This document shows positions 42,377-51,442 of a stretch of 64,000 bases of DNA, in pieces (within the stretch, counting starts at the first letter, position 1; each line of letters starts with the position of its first letter). This DNA is from Fibrobacter sp. (GTDB lineage Bacteria > Fibrobacterota > Fibrobacteria > Fibrobacterales > Fibrobacteraceae), in contig JAKSIJ010000004.1 of NCBI GenBank assembly GCA_024398875.1, forward strand, positions 1 to 64,000. The letters run 5' to 3'. Made by a program: the position numbers and the translations under genes. The notes under the pieces were generated by a model. That model had not been told where the DNA came from, searched no databases, and saw only the letters and a list, made by a program, of their open reading frames with translations.

Positions 42377-43764
42377 GCGCGGTAGCCTTCGTAATCCCCG
42401 AAGAAGCGGGTGTAGCCTGCCCGCACAGAAACCCAGTTCCAGGGCTCGAGGCTGAGAATTCCTCCCAGCTCTTGATACTTCAAAGTGGATTTGTCATTCA
42501 GGAACTTCTTGTCTATGGCGTCATCGGGCCCGTGAATGTCGGTAAGGTTTCCACCGAAGGCAGTATCTTTAGCAACAGCTCCCGCGACAAGTGTTCCGCG
42601 GACAAAACCGATTTCTGCAGAAAGCTCGGAATGAATTTCCTGGGCGTTGGGCCCTAAATCGCTACCCAGACTTTGAGCGTAGCTGGCGTATGTGTATCCG
42701 CCACCCTTGTGATGAGTGTAAACCCAGGGCTCAATGCGGGTGTATTCTCCATACCAATCAACTGTCGCTGGCCCTAGCCGTAGGCCATCGCGGGCAACGC
42801 CAACAGTTGCCGCCCACTTGTTTCCCCACCATCCATCATCAAACATGCTGGTAGGTGACTTCATGTCATCCCACAAAAGTTCACCGTAAAATTCCCAGCC
42901 AGGAATGGTCTTCACGCTCAAATCAAAAGCGAGGGAAATGTTGTCCTGATCGCCTTGCAGGTGCTCCTGGAAAACATAGGGGACAAAGGGAATCACATAA
43001 GCCCACTCAAAATCCCGGTCTGTACTATCGGCATCCAGGTTGGGATTAGTACCTGCATTTTCAGTAGTGCTTCCGTAGAGGGATGTCTCAGAAAGTCCGA
43101 GGGTGATATTCTTGGGAAGATTCAAATCCAGACGATGGGCGTGCAGGTATTTTCCGAAGTTTTTCTTCTCAAAAAGTTTTGCGGCATATTGAGTATAGAC
43201 AATAGGGCCAATCTCAAACTGGTAACCAAAATAGGGTGTGGGTGCCGGGTCCGGAATCCGGCTGCTGCTATCTTGCCATGGGCGGTAGTTGCTTTGTTCT
43301 CCGCGGAGAATCACGTGATTGTGGCGTGCCGGGCCCCAGGTAAGGTAGTCAAAGCCTGCCATGAGCGTGAGGGGGGCTAGGCTATAGCTGGCGCTTGCGG
43401 CGAATAAATCCCAGGTGCGGCGGTTTTCGCTCTGCTTGTTGTAGGGAATGCCCTCGCTCGGGTTGTAAAAATTCCCTGCAATGTCCCGGTTGGTGTAGTC
43501 GGTGCTGACTTTTACTCGGGCGGCGTACTGAAACGCTTGCGTAAATTGCCCATCCAAAAACAGGCGAACTGACATGGAGTTGTCGTAGTGGGTGGGGGCG
43601 TTAGTCAGGTTGGTAATCGCCACGGAATCTACAAGTTGGGCATGGATGTTCAGCTCGTAGTTTTTGGCGGAATCCTGGAATGAAATATGTTTTTCTTCAA
43701 ATGCGAAAGCTGCCTGAGCTAAGAGGCACAGAAAAAGTAGCGCTTTGCATTTGTTTTTCAGCAT
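42349..43764 (-). CDS. Wzi-like capsule-assembly outer-membrane barrel (copy 1)
   Basis: 471 residues. Signal peptide MLKNKCKALLFLCLLAQAAFA, then a beta-barrel of alternating hydrophobic strands ending in a C-terminal aromatic (GVGTLQW). Segments such as MAGFDYLTWGPARHNHVIL, VPYVFQEHLQGDQDNISLAFD and WEFYGELLWDDMKSP match the layout of Wzi-type proteins, which hold capsule at the cell surface. It shares this layout with the protein at 56811 (FLDDMESP; YEFF) and both lie at the edge of a polysaccharide block. The stop lies inside the 3' end of the RluA gene. Confidence 0.8.
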   Translation of the reverse strand: MLKNKCKALLFLCLLAQAAFAFEEKHISFQDSAKNYELNIHAQLVDSVAITNLTNAPTHYDNSMSVRLFLDGQFTQAFQYAARVKVSTDYTNRDIAGNFYNPSEGIPYNKQSENRRTWDLFAASASYSLAPLTLMAGFDYLTWGPARHNHVILRGEQSNYRPWQDSSSRIPDPAPTPYFGYQFEIGPIVYTQYAAKLFEKKNFGKYLHAHRLDLNLPKNITLGLSETSLYGSTTENAGTNPNLDADSTDRDFEWAYVIPFVPYVFQEHLQGDQDNISLAFDLSVKTIPGWEFYGELLWDDMKSPTSMFDDGWWGNKWAATVGVARDGLRLGPATVDWYGEYTRIEPWVYTHHKGGGYTYASYAQSLGSDLGPNAQEIHSELSAEIGFVRGTLVAGAVAKDTAFGGNLTDIHGPDDAIDKKFLNDKSTLKYQELGGILSLEPWNWVSVRAGYTRFFGDYEGYRAYGVGTLQW

Positions 43765-43795
43765 GGTTCCTTAAAAATAAATTATTTTTCTCTCC

Positions 43796-44209
43796 ATGAA
43801 CGCTATGGAACCCAAAATCATCGACATTCCCATTGCTCACGACCAACGCGGCAATTTGAGCGTTGTGGAAGGGGGAGAATCCATTCCTTTTGATATTAAA
43901 AGGGTGTACTACCTATACGATGTTCCCGGTGGAGCTTCCCGTGGTGGTCACGCTCACCGCAAACTGCAACAGCTGATTATTGCTGCCAGTGGTAGCTTTG
44001 ATGTGGTTCTGGATGATGGAATTAAGCGGCAGAAGTTTACTTTGAACCGCTCGTATTACGGTCTTTACGTCCCTGTAATGCATTGGCGTGAAATCGAGAA
44101 TTTCTCTTCTGGCGCTGTATGCCTGGTTCTTGCATCGGAACATTACGATGCAAGCGATTACATCTACGAATACGAAGATTTTAAACGCGAAATCGCCTCA
44201 AAAGTGTAG
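43796..44209 (+). CDS. fdtA: dTDP-4-keto-6-deoxyglucose 3,4-ketoisomerase (FdtA/QdtA type)
   Basis: 137 residues. Single cupin domain. The motif GGASRGGHAHRKLQQ (about 44-58) with paired His is the hallmark of the sugar 3,4-ketoisomerases that feed Fucp3NAc or Quip3NAc synthesis; FdtA and QdtA cannot be told apart here. MNAMEP gives a second possible start at 43805. With the DegT aminotransferase at 45336 it would turn the ketosugar into a 3-amino sugar. rmlA and rmlB, which make its substrate, are not in the window. Confidence 0.87.
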   Translation: MNAMEPKIIDIPIAHDQRGNLSVVEGGESIPFDIKRVYYLYDVPGGASRGGHAHRKLQQLIIAASGSFDVVLDDGIKRQKFTLNRSYYGLYVPVMHWREIENFSSGAVCLVLASEHYDASDYIYEYEDFKREIASKV

Positions 44210-44283
44210 ATAGAATTGGCGCTGCTTTGCTGACGCAGTTCAATCGCTGCAGTTTAGGCTGATGCAGTTTAGGTGGCGACAAA

Positions 44284-45252
44284 TCAGAAATCGCCTTTTG
44301 TGTAAGAGGGATTGATTACCGCTTTACTTCCAAAGGATTCCTTGAAGCGGAAAAGGTTCTCGTTTAGGAACTTTCCGCCATTTTCTGTAGAAATCCCCCA
44401 GGAGAATTTCTCATATCCGTTCTTTGCGGCTTCACGCATGGCTTCCACAAAGAGTACGGTCGTGGCATTCATTTGCTTGAAACTTTCGTCGGGTGCGAGA
44501 TACTGGAAGTGAACCGCCTTTGCATTATTGAAGGCAAACATCATCAGGCCGGAAAGATACTGCTCGCCCTGCCAGATGCCGCGGAAAATGATTTCTCCCG
44601 GAAGCCGTTTTTGCAGGTCTTCAAGTTCCGCCAGAGTATGGACGGGCCGTGTGTTGTATTTGGCTTTTGAAATTTCCAGAAACTTGTAGAAGGTCTCCAT
44701 CTCGTCGCTTTTGATTTCGCGATAAGTCAGATTGTTCTTTTCTGCCAGCCTGAAGTTGTGGCGGCATTCCCGCTTGCAGCATTCCAGCGGATCCAATTCT
44801 CTATCTAGAAGTGTGTAGGCGCTGAGTTCCGAATGGCGCTCATAGCCTTCGTGTTCCAGTGCGTATTCCAGTAGGTCGGTTGGCTCTTTGCAGAAGGTTT
44901 TGGCGGTGGGCTTGAACTTGATGCACTTGTATTTTTGCGTCAAGAATTCATCCATGGTCTTGACGATTTCCAGCATTTTGCTTCCAGAATAGAAGCCGTT
45001 GGAAACGACGGGTCCTCCAAAAGTGGAACCTTGGTGAGAAATCCACGCACCATCAGGCGTTTCGTTGCCTGGGAAAACAGCCACGATGATGCCGCTTTTT
45101 TCCATGACGAAGGAGGCATCTTTAAAACGCTCCGCTGGATGGTAGTTCAAAAAACGCCTTGTCTGGAGAAATGAGCCGTTGACGGACTCTTCCATGACGA
45201 AGCGGTCCCAACGACTTTCCATTTCTTTTGTATAGGGCAGAATTTCAAACAT
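44284..45252 (-). CDS. FemAB/GNAT-like acyl- or aminoacyltransferase
   Basis: 322 residues. Two-lobed GNAT-like layout as in FemAB proteins: N-terminal lobe with ISHQGSTFGGPVVSNGFYSG (about 70-90), then CRHNFRLAEKNNLTYREIKSD and the C-terminal lobe with GIWQGEQYLSGLMMFAFNN, AVHFQYLAPDE and FSWGISTENGGKFLNENLFRFKESFG. It probably adds an acyl or amino acid group to a surface sugar such as the 3-amino sugar made by its neighbours. Transcribed against fdtA and the aminotransferase. TATTTTTG lies about 23 bases before the start. Confidence 0.78.
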   Translation of the reverse strand: MFEILPYTKEMESRWDRFVMEESVNGSFLQTRRFLNYHPAERFKDASFVMEKSGIIVAVFPGNETPDGAWISHQGSTFGGPVVSNGFYSGSKMLEIVKTMDEFLTQKYKCIKFKPTAKTFCKEPTDLLEYALEHEGYERHSELSAYTLLDRELDPLECCKRECRHNFRLAEKNNLTYREIKSDEMETFYKFLEISKAKYNTRPVHTLAELEDLQKRLPGEIIFRGIWQGEQYLSGLMMFAFNNAKAVHFQYLAPDESFKQMNATTVLFVEAMREAAKNGYEKFSWGISTENGGKFLNENLFRFKESFGSKAVINPSYTKGDF

Positions 45253-45274
45253 GCCCTTAAATTAGCATTTTATC

Positions 45275-45282
45275 CAAAAATA
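45275..45282 (-). promoter_or_regulatory. TAnnTTTG promoter element of the FemAB-like gene
   Basis: TATTTTTG on the minus strand, 23-30 bases upstream of the ATG at 45252, in the 83-base divergent gap shared with the aminotransferase. No clear -33 element. Confidence 0.4.
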
Positions 45283-45335
45283 GGGTAGGAAAGGGTAATT
45301 TTGGGCTATTGATTTTTCTATTTTCAGTGTAGAAC

Positions 45336-46508
45336 ATGAATTTTGTGCCTTTTTATTCCTTGGATTATGTTTCCGATTCACTTGGATCGGAACTTTCTTC
45401 GGCTTTTGATGCGGTGCAGAAATCTGGATGGTTTATCCGCGGAAAGTTCTGCCAGCAGTTTGAAACGGCGTTTGCTGGCTATTGTGGCGTGAAGCATGGA
45501 GTTGGTGTAGGGAATGGCTTGGACGCCCTTACGTTGATGCTTCGTGCCGAGATTGAATTGGGTCGCCTGAAGAAGGGCGATGAAGTGTTGGTGCCTGCAA
45601 ATACCTTTATCGCCACCATTCTCGGAATCACCTCGGCCGGGCTTGTACCCGTCCTTGTGGAACCCGATGAGACGACTTTCAATCTGGACCCGAGTCGCTT
45701 GGCTGCAGCTTCTACTGCGAAGACCAAGGCCATCATGGTTGTGCATCTGTATGGGCGCTTGGCGGCTATGAATCAGATTTGTGCCTTTGCCAAGGAACGG
45801 AATCTTCTGGTTTTTGAAGATGCGGCCCAGGCTCACGGCGCAGAACTTTCTACGATTGGCACGATTTTCGCAGAATCCGGCAAGGCGCAAATGCGTGCTG
45901 GAGCCTTTGGCGATGCGGCGGCCTTCAGTTTTTATCCTACAAAGAATTTAGGAGCTCTCGGTGACGCTGGAATGGTGGTCACGGATGATGATGAATTGGC
46001 CAAAGTGGTGCGCGCATTGGGCAATTACGGCTCCGCGGAAAAGTACGTGAACTGCTATCAGGGCGTCAATTCCCGCTTAGATGAGCTGCAGGCGGCGCTG
46101 CTCCTGAAAAAATTGCCTCAGTTGGATTGCTGGAATCAGCGCCGCCGCGAGATTGCGGCTCGCTATATCGCAGAAATTAAGAATCCGGCGGTTATTTTGC
46201 CAAAAACTGCGACCTCAGACCATGTCTTCCACATTTTTGCGGTTCGGGCGGAAAGTGCCGCGGCTCGCGTGCAGTTGCAGCAGTTCTTGCAGGCACGAGG
46301 CATTGAATCCATGGTGCATTATCCCATCCCACCGCATTTACAAGAGGCCTACTGCAATGGACCTTGGGCGAAAAACGTCTATCTCCCGATTACGGAAGCT
46401 CTGGCAAAGCAGGAATTGAGCCTCCCCATGGGTCCGCACCTTACAGATGCTCAGGTGGCGCAAGTCATTGAGGCGGTGAACGCCTTCAATCCTAATGCAG
46501 GATTCTAG
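45336..46508 (+). CDS. fdtB: DegT/DnrJ/EryC1 aminotransferase, FdtB/QdtB type
   Basis: 390 residues. PLP enzyme that aminates the 3-keto-6-deoxyhexose. The PLP Lys is Lys203 (FYPTKNLGALGD); EDAAQAHGA (about 161-169) and NGLDAL are standard. About twelve extra residues (STIGTIFAESGKAQMR) lie between AHGAE and the GDAAAFSF strand compared with the usual sequence. With fdtA upstream it points to a 3-amino-3,6-dideoxyhexose. The flippase start follows within two bases. Confidence 0.88.
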   Translation: MNFVPFYSLDYVSDSLGSELSSAFDAVQKSGWFIRGKFCQQFETAFAGYCGVKHGVGVGNGLDALTLMLRAEIELGRLKKGDEVLVPANTFIATILGITSAGLVPVLVEPDETTFNLDPSRLAAASTAKTKAIMVVHLYGRLAAMNQICAFAKERNLLVFEDAAQAHGAELSTIGTIFAESGKAQMRAGAFGDAAAFSFYPTKNLGALGDAGMVVTDDDELAKVVRALGNYGSAEKYVNCYQGVNSRLDELQAALLLKKLPQLDCWNQRRREIAARYIAEIKNPAVILPKTATSDHVFHIFAVRAESAAARVQLQQFLQARGIESMVHYPIPPHLQEAYCNGPWAKNVYLPITEALAKQELSLPMGPHLTDAQVAQVIEAVNAFNPNAGF

Positions 46509-46509
46509 C

Positions 46510-47778
46510 ATGGAGGAGCGTTCTAAATTCTGGAAGCTTTTTGGCGGTTCAAGCCTCGTCACCATCGTGGCGGCACTGAAGGCTTTTACCATCAATAAAC
46601 TTCTGGCTGTATTCCTCCCGCCGGCGGCATTTGCCTGCGTGGGGCAGTTTATGAATCTCATGACCATGGGGCAGGCTACGTCATCTTTGGCTCTCCAGAA
46701 TGGTTGGGTTAGCCTTACCGCGCAAAACAAGAATGATGAAAAATCCTTGTTGGGGATTTGGCGTGGGGGCGTTCGTCTCACCACTTTTGCAACAGTATTC
46801 ACTTGCATCGTAGCCCTCCTTTTTTGCTTTGTTGCGCCTTTAGAAACGATATTGCCGGGTATTCCGAAGCGCCTTGCTCAAGCAGCGATTCTCTTTGCGC
46901 TTCCGGGAATTGTGGCTTCCAACTGGGTTTCCATTTGCACGTCTGTAATGAATGGCCTTGGAGATTATCGTCGTTGGGCGGCTATCGGGATTGGCTCCTC
47001 CATCATTCAATGCGTGTGGGTGGCGTGGTTCCTCTACACGGGAATGCTCAGTGTGCTTTCTATTGTGGCGACGCAATCCATTGTAGCGGCAATTTTTGCC
47101 CATCAGATTTCTGCAAAGGCGGGCTTTAAGCTGCGCCGAGTTTGGTCCTCGCTTTTGGATGACCGCAAACCTTGGGGCTCCTACGCGCTGATGGGAATTA
47201 TTCCCATGATTTTAACGCCAATCGTTCTCACCTTCATCCGGTCTATGGTGGGTACAAAGTTGGGTTGGGATGCTGCAGGCATTTGGCAGGGCATCTGGAA
47301 AATTTCCGATTTCTTTGCCACGGGATTTTCTGCGGTTCTTGGCGTTATCATTCTCCCGAAAGTTAGCCGCTCCATGTCGCACGAGAATTTCTCCCAGATG
47401 TTCAATCCGCTGCTCCTCCGGATTTTTGGAATTACCTTTGTGGCGGTTCTTGCCATCTATTTCCTCCGCGGTTGGATTGTCCCACTGTTCCTTTCCAGCG
47501 CTTACATCGGTGCTGTGGACTATATGCCAATACAACTCATTGGCGATTTTTTCCGCGCGGGTGGCTGGGCCTTCGGACTTGTGCTCATTGCCCGCCGTGA
47601 GACTATGATTTTTCTTGCCATGGAAATCGGGTCTAATATTTTCCTCGCGACGGCGGCTTACTTTGGCATTCGCTTCTTTGAATTCTCGGGCCCCATGATG
47701 GCCTACGCCGCCGAGAACTTCCTCTATTTCGTAATCATGTTCGTCATTGTCCGGAGGCTCAAATGGAGTACTCCATAA
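46510..47778 (+). CDS. wzx: Wzx-type lipid-linked oligosaccharide flippase
   Basis: 422 residues with about twelve membrane helices. It resembles WzxE-like O-antigen flippases: the N-terminal SSLVTIVAALKAFTINKLLAVFL and the GPMMAYAAENFLYFVIMFVIV end. It moves undecaprenyl-linked sugar units across the inner membrane. Start set at the ATG at 46510, two bases after the aminotransferase stop, because AGGA sits 7 bases before it; an earlier ATG at 46495 lacks such a site. Overlaps the next gene by 16 bases. Confidence 0.87.
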   Translation: MEERSKFWKLFGGSSLVTIVAALKAFTINKLLAVFLPPAAFACVGQFMNLMTMGQATSSLALQNGWVSLTAQNKNDEKSLLGIWRGGVRLTTFATVFTCIVALLFCFVAPLETILPGIPKRLAQAAILFALPGIVASNWVSICTSVMNGLGDYRRWAAIGIGSSIIQCVWVAWFLYTGMLSVLSIVATQSIVAAIFAHQISAKAGFKLRRVWSSLLDDRKPWGSYALMGIIPMILTPIVLTFIRSMVGTKLGWDAAGIWQGIWKISDFFATGFSAVLGVIILPKVSRSMSHENFSQMFNPLLLRIFGITFVAVLAIYFLRGWIVPLFLSSAYIGAVDYMPIQLIGDFFRAGGWAFGLVLIARRETMIFLAMEIGSNIFLATAAYFGIRFFEFSGPMMAYAAENFLYFVIMFVIVRRLKWSTP

Positions 47779-48734
47779 CGAATCTGGCAGTGGATAATGT
47801 TGGCGAAAACGTCTATGTGAAGGCGTTTGCCGAGGGCGTGGAGATGGAACAGCGGGAAAATCCGCTCCTGGTTTCGGTGCTGTTCGCGAGCTACAATCAC
47901 GAGAAGTATGTGGAGGCATCCATCCGCTCCATCATGGCGCAGGAAGGCGTAAAGTTTGAACTCATCGTCATCGATGACGGCAGTACGGATTCGTCTCCGC
48001 AGATTCTGGAAAAACTCCAGAAGGAATTTGACTTCCAATACATCCATCGCCCGAACAAAGGGCTTGTGGCTACGATGAATGAACTCTTGGCAATGGCCAG
48101 AGGCAAGTATTTCTGCTCTTTTGCCAGCGATGACATTATGCCTCCAAAGCGGTTGTTGTTGCAGAGTACATTTTTAGCATTACATCCATTAGCCGCGGCC
48201 TGTTTTGGTCAAGTGGTTCCTATGGATGAAAATGGAAATGTTAGAACCGAAAAAGATGCCCGCTATTTGAGAAGTGTTCCCCAGGTTTCCTTCGAGGAAT
48301 CTTTTTTGGGCAAAAAAGCGCTTCATGGTTGTTCGGAAATGTTTGTTCGGGAAAAAATTCTAAGCGTAGGTGGTTACGACGAACGCTACTATTTTGAGGA
48401 CTATCCGCTGTTTTTGAAAGTTCTTCATTGCTACGGTCCTCAGCCGGTTTCTGCAGACATAGTCTGCTGTTATTATCGGGAACACGATGTAAATATGCAC
48501 AGGAATACGACAAAGATCTATGAGGAAATTCTCCGTGTGCTTTCGGATAATTATTCCAATCATGCTTTATATAGGAAGGCTGTAAATTGCTGGAAAGCCA
48601 ACTGGTTCTCTACATTGACAATGCAAGATAAAAAGGAGGCTTTGCGCCGGTTACCTCAGTTGGCGTCTTTATCTTTCCCTTTTTTGAAGCGCTTGCCCAA
48701 AATATTTATTCCCAAAAGATTTTTGCCATATTAG
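47763..48734 (+). CDS. Family 2 glycosyltransferase
   Basis: 323 residues. GT-A fold. The nucleotide-sugar site is seen in LLVSVLFASYNHEKYVEASI and IDDGSTDSSPQIL (about 37-80) and the metal motif in CSFASDDIMPPKRL (about 118-131). It builds a surface polysaccharide or O-unit. Start set at the ATG at 47763, with GGAGG 6 bases before it, which puts about 30 extra residues ahead of the usual start of the domain. Convergent with the next gene, overlapping by 4 bases. Confidence 0.85.
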   Translation: MEYSITNLAVDNVGENVYVKAFAEGVEMEQRENPLLVSVLFASYNHEKYVEASIRSIMAQEGVKFELIVIDDGSTDSSPQILEKLQKEFDFQYIHRPNKGLVATMNELLAMARGKYFCSFASDDIMPPKRLLLQSTFLALHPLAAACFGQVVPMDENGNVRTEKDARYLRSVPQVSFEESFLGKKALHGCSEMFVREKILSVGGYDERYYFEDYPLFLKVLHCYGPQPVSADIVCCYYREHDVNMHRNTTKIYEEILRVLSDNYSNHALYRKAVNCWKANWFSTLTMQDKKEALRRLPQLASLSFPFLKRLPKIFIPKRFLPY

Positions 48735-49753
48735 TTGCTTTCGACTTCAAAGGGGACGGCTCCTAGACTTGCTGCATATTTTGGGAAGTTGGAAAGGTAT
48801 GTGTTATATTTTTTATTGTGGTATAAGTATGCTTTTTGTGCCTTTGATATCAGCATGAATTCTACAAAAGCCTTTAGATAGTCTTGCTCGGTTTTAGACT
48901 TGCAAAAATCAATATGAACGCTCTTGCCAGAAACTGAGACGACCTTATCGTGCTTTGTGGCTTCTTCTAGTAGAGCTGGACTATCTGCTGTGACAAGTAC
49001 ATAATTCCATTGAGGATGTCTGCTGGCGATGTTGTCCAGGGTTTTCATGGCTGATGCTACCAGTTCTTGTTTCTTGTATTCGCAATCCAATTGGTCAAAA
49101 TTTCCTTCGTAAAAGTCCCCCAAAAGATTCTGCATTCTGAAAGAAACGGCTCCATAGGTTTTGGGTTCCAGTTTCGCGTAAAGGGCGAGCGCATCCTGTA
49201 GCATGTCGGAAGGCGTAAAAAGTTCGTTGAAAAGATTTGGAAATTGGGCACCAACAGAATCAACGCAACTATAGACATGAAACTGGCTGTGGCAGGAATC
49301 TAATTGTCGTTCAAGAGCCTTTTCGTTATCAAAATCTTCACGATATAGAAGTACGGGTTTGGAATTGTTCCAGTCTAGTTCAGATTCCTGAATCTTCCAT
49401 TGGATTTGATTAGGTTTGAGAATGGCGTCCAATTCAAAAGGAGATGTGTGGAATATTTTAAAATTTAGCCCGTGTTTTTTTGCGAAAGACCACGTACTGG
49501 CTATGCCTCGTAGGCGATCTGTGAGACCTCCATGCATCCACTTTCCATCGGCCATGAATACGAGGGTCTGCGTGTTGGTGGCGGTAGTTTTGTTATTATT
49601 TTTCGTATTCTCATATTTGTGGAAATAATATTTTTCAAGGTGGCGAACCTTGATGCCTCTACGGATGAGAATATCGTACGTTTTGTCCTCTCCCAGGGTA
49701 TGCCTGGAAATTGATATCATTATTTCCTTGAAGGCTTTGGCTAATTTCATCAT
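48731..49753 (-). CDS. Glycosyltransferase-like protein, fucosyltransferase-related
   Basis: 340 residues, tentatively recognised. The segment DGKWMHGGLTDRLRGIASTWSFAKKHGLNFKIFHTSPFELD (about 69-108) resembles the GxxNRLRG-type donor motif of alpha-1,2/1,6-fucosyltransferases (GT11/GT23). A C-terminal HYLVTADSPALLEEAT-like stretch fits a GT-B half. No secretion signal. Codons are AT-rich and differ from the nuo and groEL genes. It starts at a TAATG joint with the upstream glycosyltransferase, so the two share a transcript. Confidence 0.6.
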   Translation of the reverse strand: MMKLAKAFKEIMISISRHTLGEDKTYDILIRRGIKVRHLEKYYFHKYENTKNNNKTTATNTQTLVFMADGKWMHGGLTDRLRGIASTWSFAKKHGLNFKIFHTSPFELDAILKPNQIQWKIQESELDWNNSKPVLLYREDFDNEKALERQLDSCHSQFHVYSCVDSVGAQFPNLFNELFTPSDMLQDALALYAKLEPKTYGAVSFRMQNLLGDFYEGNFDQLDCEYKKQELVASAMKTLDNIASRHPQWNYVLVTADSPALLEEATKHDKVVSVSGKSVHIDFCKSKTEQDYLKAFVEFMLISKAQKAYLYHNKKYNTYLSNFPKYAASLGAVPFEVESN

Positions 49754-50736
49754 TAACCTCTACGAAGAAATTTTAGAAATAGATTCTGGGGTAGGAAAGA
49801 GAGAACGTCTGCTATTTTATTACGTAAACGGGTATTGCAGTTTAAAAGATTGGAAATCCTCAAATCACGGATATGTTGCCAAGCCTGCTGACGGACTTTA
49901 TAGAATTCTTCAGTATTAGGGGTACGTTTGAGTATGCTGAAACTGGCGCTAATGACGGTATTCTGTGCTGCTTTGATTAGTTTTTTATTCGAAGAAGTAG
50001 AACCATTTTTTAAAAATAGGAAGTTGTCTTCTGCAATCTGGAGAAGCTCTGCTTCGTGAATTGTGTAATTTGAGCGCAGAATGCTGTTGTCCCGAATTCG
50101 ATATAAATACAGAGGTGCATCTGTGGATACGACCTTCCTGGCCTTGAGTAGAATGCTAGGAATCGTAGCTAAATCTTCAAAAATTTTTCCAGAGGGGAAT
50201 TGCGTCTCTTTCCAGAGGTCTTTGGCATAAAGTTTGTTCCATGCAGAATGGTCTGGAACCCTGTCTTGATAAAGGGCTTGGGTCAATGCGCCTTCGGAAT
50301 TCCAGCATTTTATTTTGCCTTTTGGAGATATGGCGGAAAGTGTGATACGACCAGATATTTTTTTTGTTCCGCAGCAGACTACATCAACCGACTCTTCTTT
50401 TGTGCTGGTGGCGACATCGGTTAGTGCTAGCAGAGTTTTAAGAAAATCAGGAGCTATCATATCATCGCTGTCTACAAAGGATATCCAGGGAGAATCTACT
50501 CCTTGAAGTCCTTTGTTGCGTGCTGCCGAAGGCCCCTGGTTGTCCTGGTAGATGGTTTTGAATCGTTTGTCGGAGTTGACGAACTTTTGGATGATTGCTT
50601 CACTATTGTCGGTGGAACCATCGTTGATTATGATGGCTTCAAAGTCAGTAAAAGTCTGATTCTGCACACTTTGGAGGCATTCCTCCAGATATGCCTCGGT
50701 ATTGTAGACAGGAATGATAAAGCTGACTTGTGGCAT
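49753..50736 (-). CDS. Family 2 glycosyltransferase
   Basis: 327 residues from the ATG at 50736 (MPQVSFIIPVYNTEAY); a longer frame reaches back to 50808, inside the next gene. The GT-A pattern is clear: IINDGSTDNSEAI (about 35-47), SAARNKGL and WISFVDSDDMI (about 84-94), with the Asp-Ser-Asp-Asp metal motif. The C-terminal 120 residues form helical, less conserved sequence. It adds a sugar in envelope polysaccharide synthesis; linkage unknown. Shares its reading strand and AT-rich composition with the next gene. Confidence 0.85.
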   Translation of the reverse strand: MPQVSFIIPVYNTEAYLEECLQSVQNQTFTDFEAIIINDGSTDNSEAIIQKFVNSDKRFKTIYQDNQGPSAARNKGLQGVDSPWISFVDSDDMIAPDFLKTLLALTDVATSTKEESVDVVCCGTKKISGRITLSAISPKGKIKCWNSEGALTQALYQDRVPDHSAWNKLYAKDLWKETQFPSGKIFEDLATIPSILLKARKVVSTDAPLYLYRIRDNSILRSNYTIHEAELLQIAEDNFLFLKNGSTSSNKKLIKAAQNTVISASFSILKRTPNTEEFYKVRQQAWQHIRDLRISNLLNCNTRLRNKIADVLSFLPQNLFLKFLRRG

Positions 50737-50749
50737 GGATTTGCTATGC

Positions 50750-51268
50750 TTAATGGACGGACTGGTTTTTGAGATTGTTGAAAATATCCATCCAACCGTT
50801 TTGCACAAAGGCTCCGGCCATAACTAGGTCGTTTTCCGCTTTTTCGTAGGCCTTTAGGATTTCGTTGTAAGCCTTGGTGTCGCGAATCACCTTCACGTCT
50901 TTGGTGAGTTTCCGTTCCAGGAAGTCTTGCTTCCATTGGGCGGCGTCCGCGAGGCATTTGCAGGCGGTGTCCAGCGCTTTCAGGTAGGCGGGGAGGGCGT
51001 TGAAGTAGTCCTTCTCGAAACCCTTGGCCTTAGGCTTTGCCTCAGCCACCAGATTTTCTTGGGCGATGATGTTTCTCCGGATTTCTCCCATGAGGCGGAC
51101 GATGCGGTTGAAGTCCACCTGTGGCCAGATGAGGCAAAACGGCCACATTTTTTTCCAATGGAACTTGAACATAGACTCGTGAGCAGTGTTCTTTGCGCGC
51201 ACCAACTCCCGCAGGTTATCGAAGATAATCTGAGAGGGTGCCTTATTTTCGGTAGAATTTTCCGCCAT
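50750..51268 (-). CDS. Unknown cytoplasmic helical protein
   Basis: 172 residues from the ATG at 51268 (a GTG at 51274 adds two). Not recognised. Almost all-helical, rich in Lys, Ala, Glu and Trp (WKKMWPFCLIWPQVDFNRIVRLMGEI; AYLKALDTACKCLADAAQWKQDFLERKL). No signal peptide or membrane segment. It starts upstream of two glycosyltransferase genes on the same strand with 13 bases between. It may belong to the polysaccharide block, but nothing shows it. Confidence 0.6.
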   Translation of the reverse strand: MAENSTENKAPSQIIFDNLRELVRAKNTAHESMFKFHWKKMWPFCLIWPQVDFNRIVRLMGEIRRNIIAQENLVAEAKPKAKGFEKDYFNALPAYLKALDTACKCLADAAQWKQDFLERKLTKDVKVIRDTKAYNEILKAYEKAENDLVMAGAFVQNGWMDIFNNLKNQSVH

Positions 51269-51442
51269 GGTCACAATATAGATAAAATCATATTGAGCCG
51301 ACAGGCGAAGCAGTCATGGCTCGTAGAGCGATGATGTGGGGAAAAATCCCGTTCGTTGTCGCTTTTTTACATACTTTAGGTTTGCATTTCGGCGAATTTT
51401 GAATTAAATTCTATAAAAACCGTTCAATTTTGAAGGAATTTT

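Noticed and set aside
44275-44299. Hairpin GGCGA/TCGCC with TTTT between fdtA and the FemAB-like gene
   Set aside because: Only five base pairs with an 11-base loop, and it overlaps the stop codon region of the opposing gene; too weak to call a terminator.
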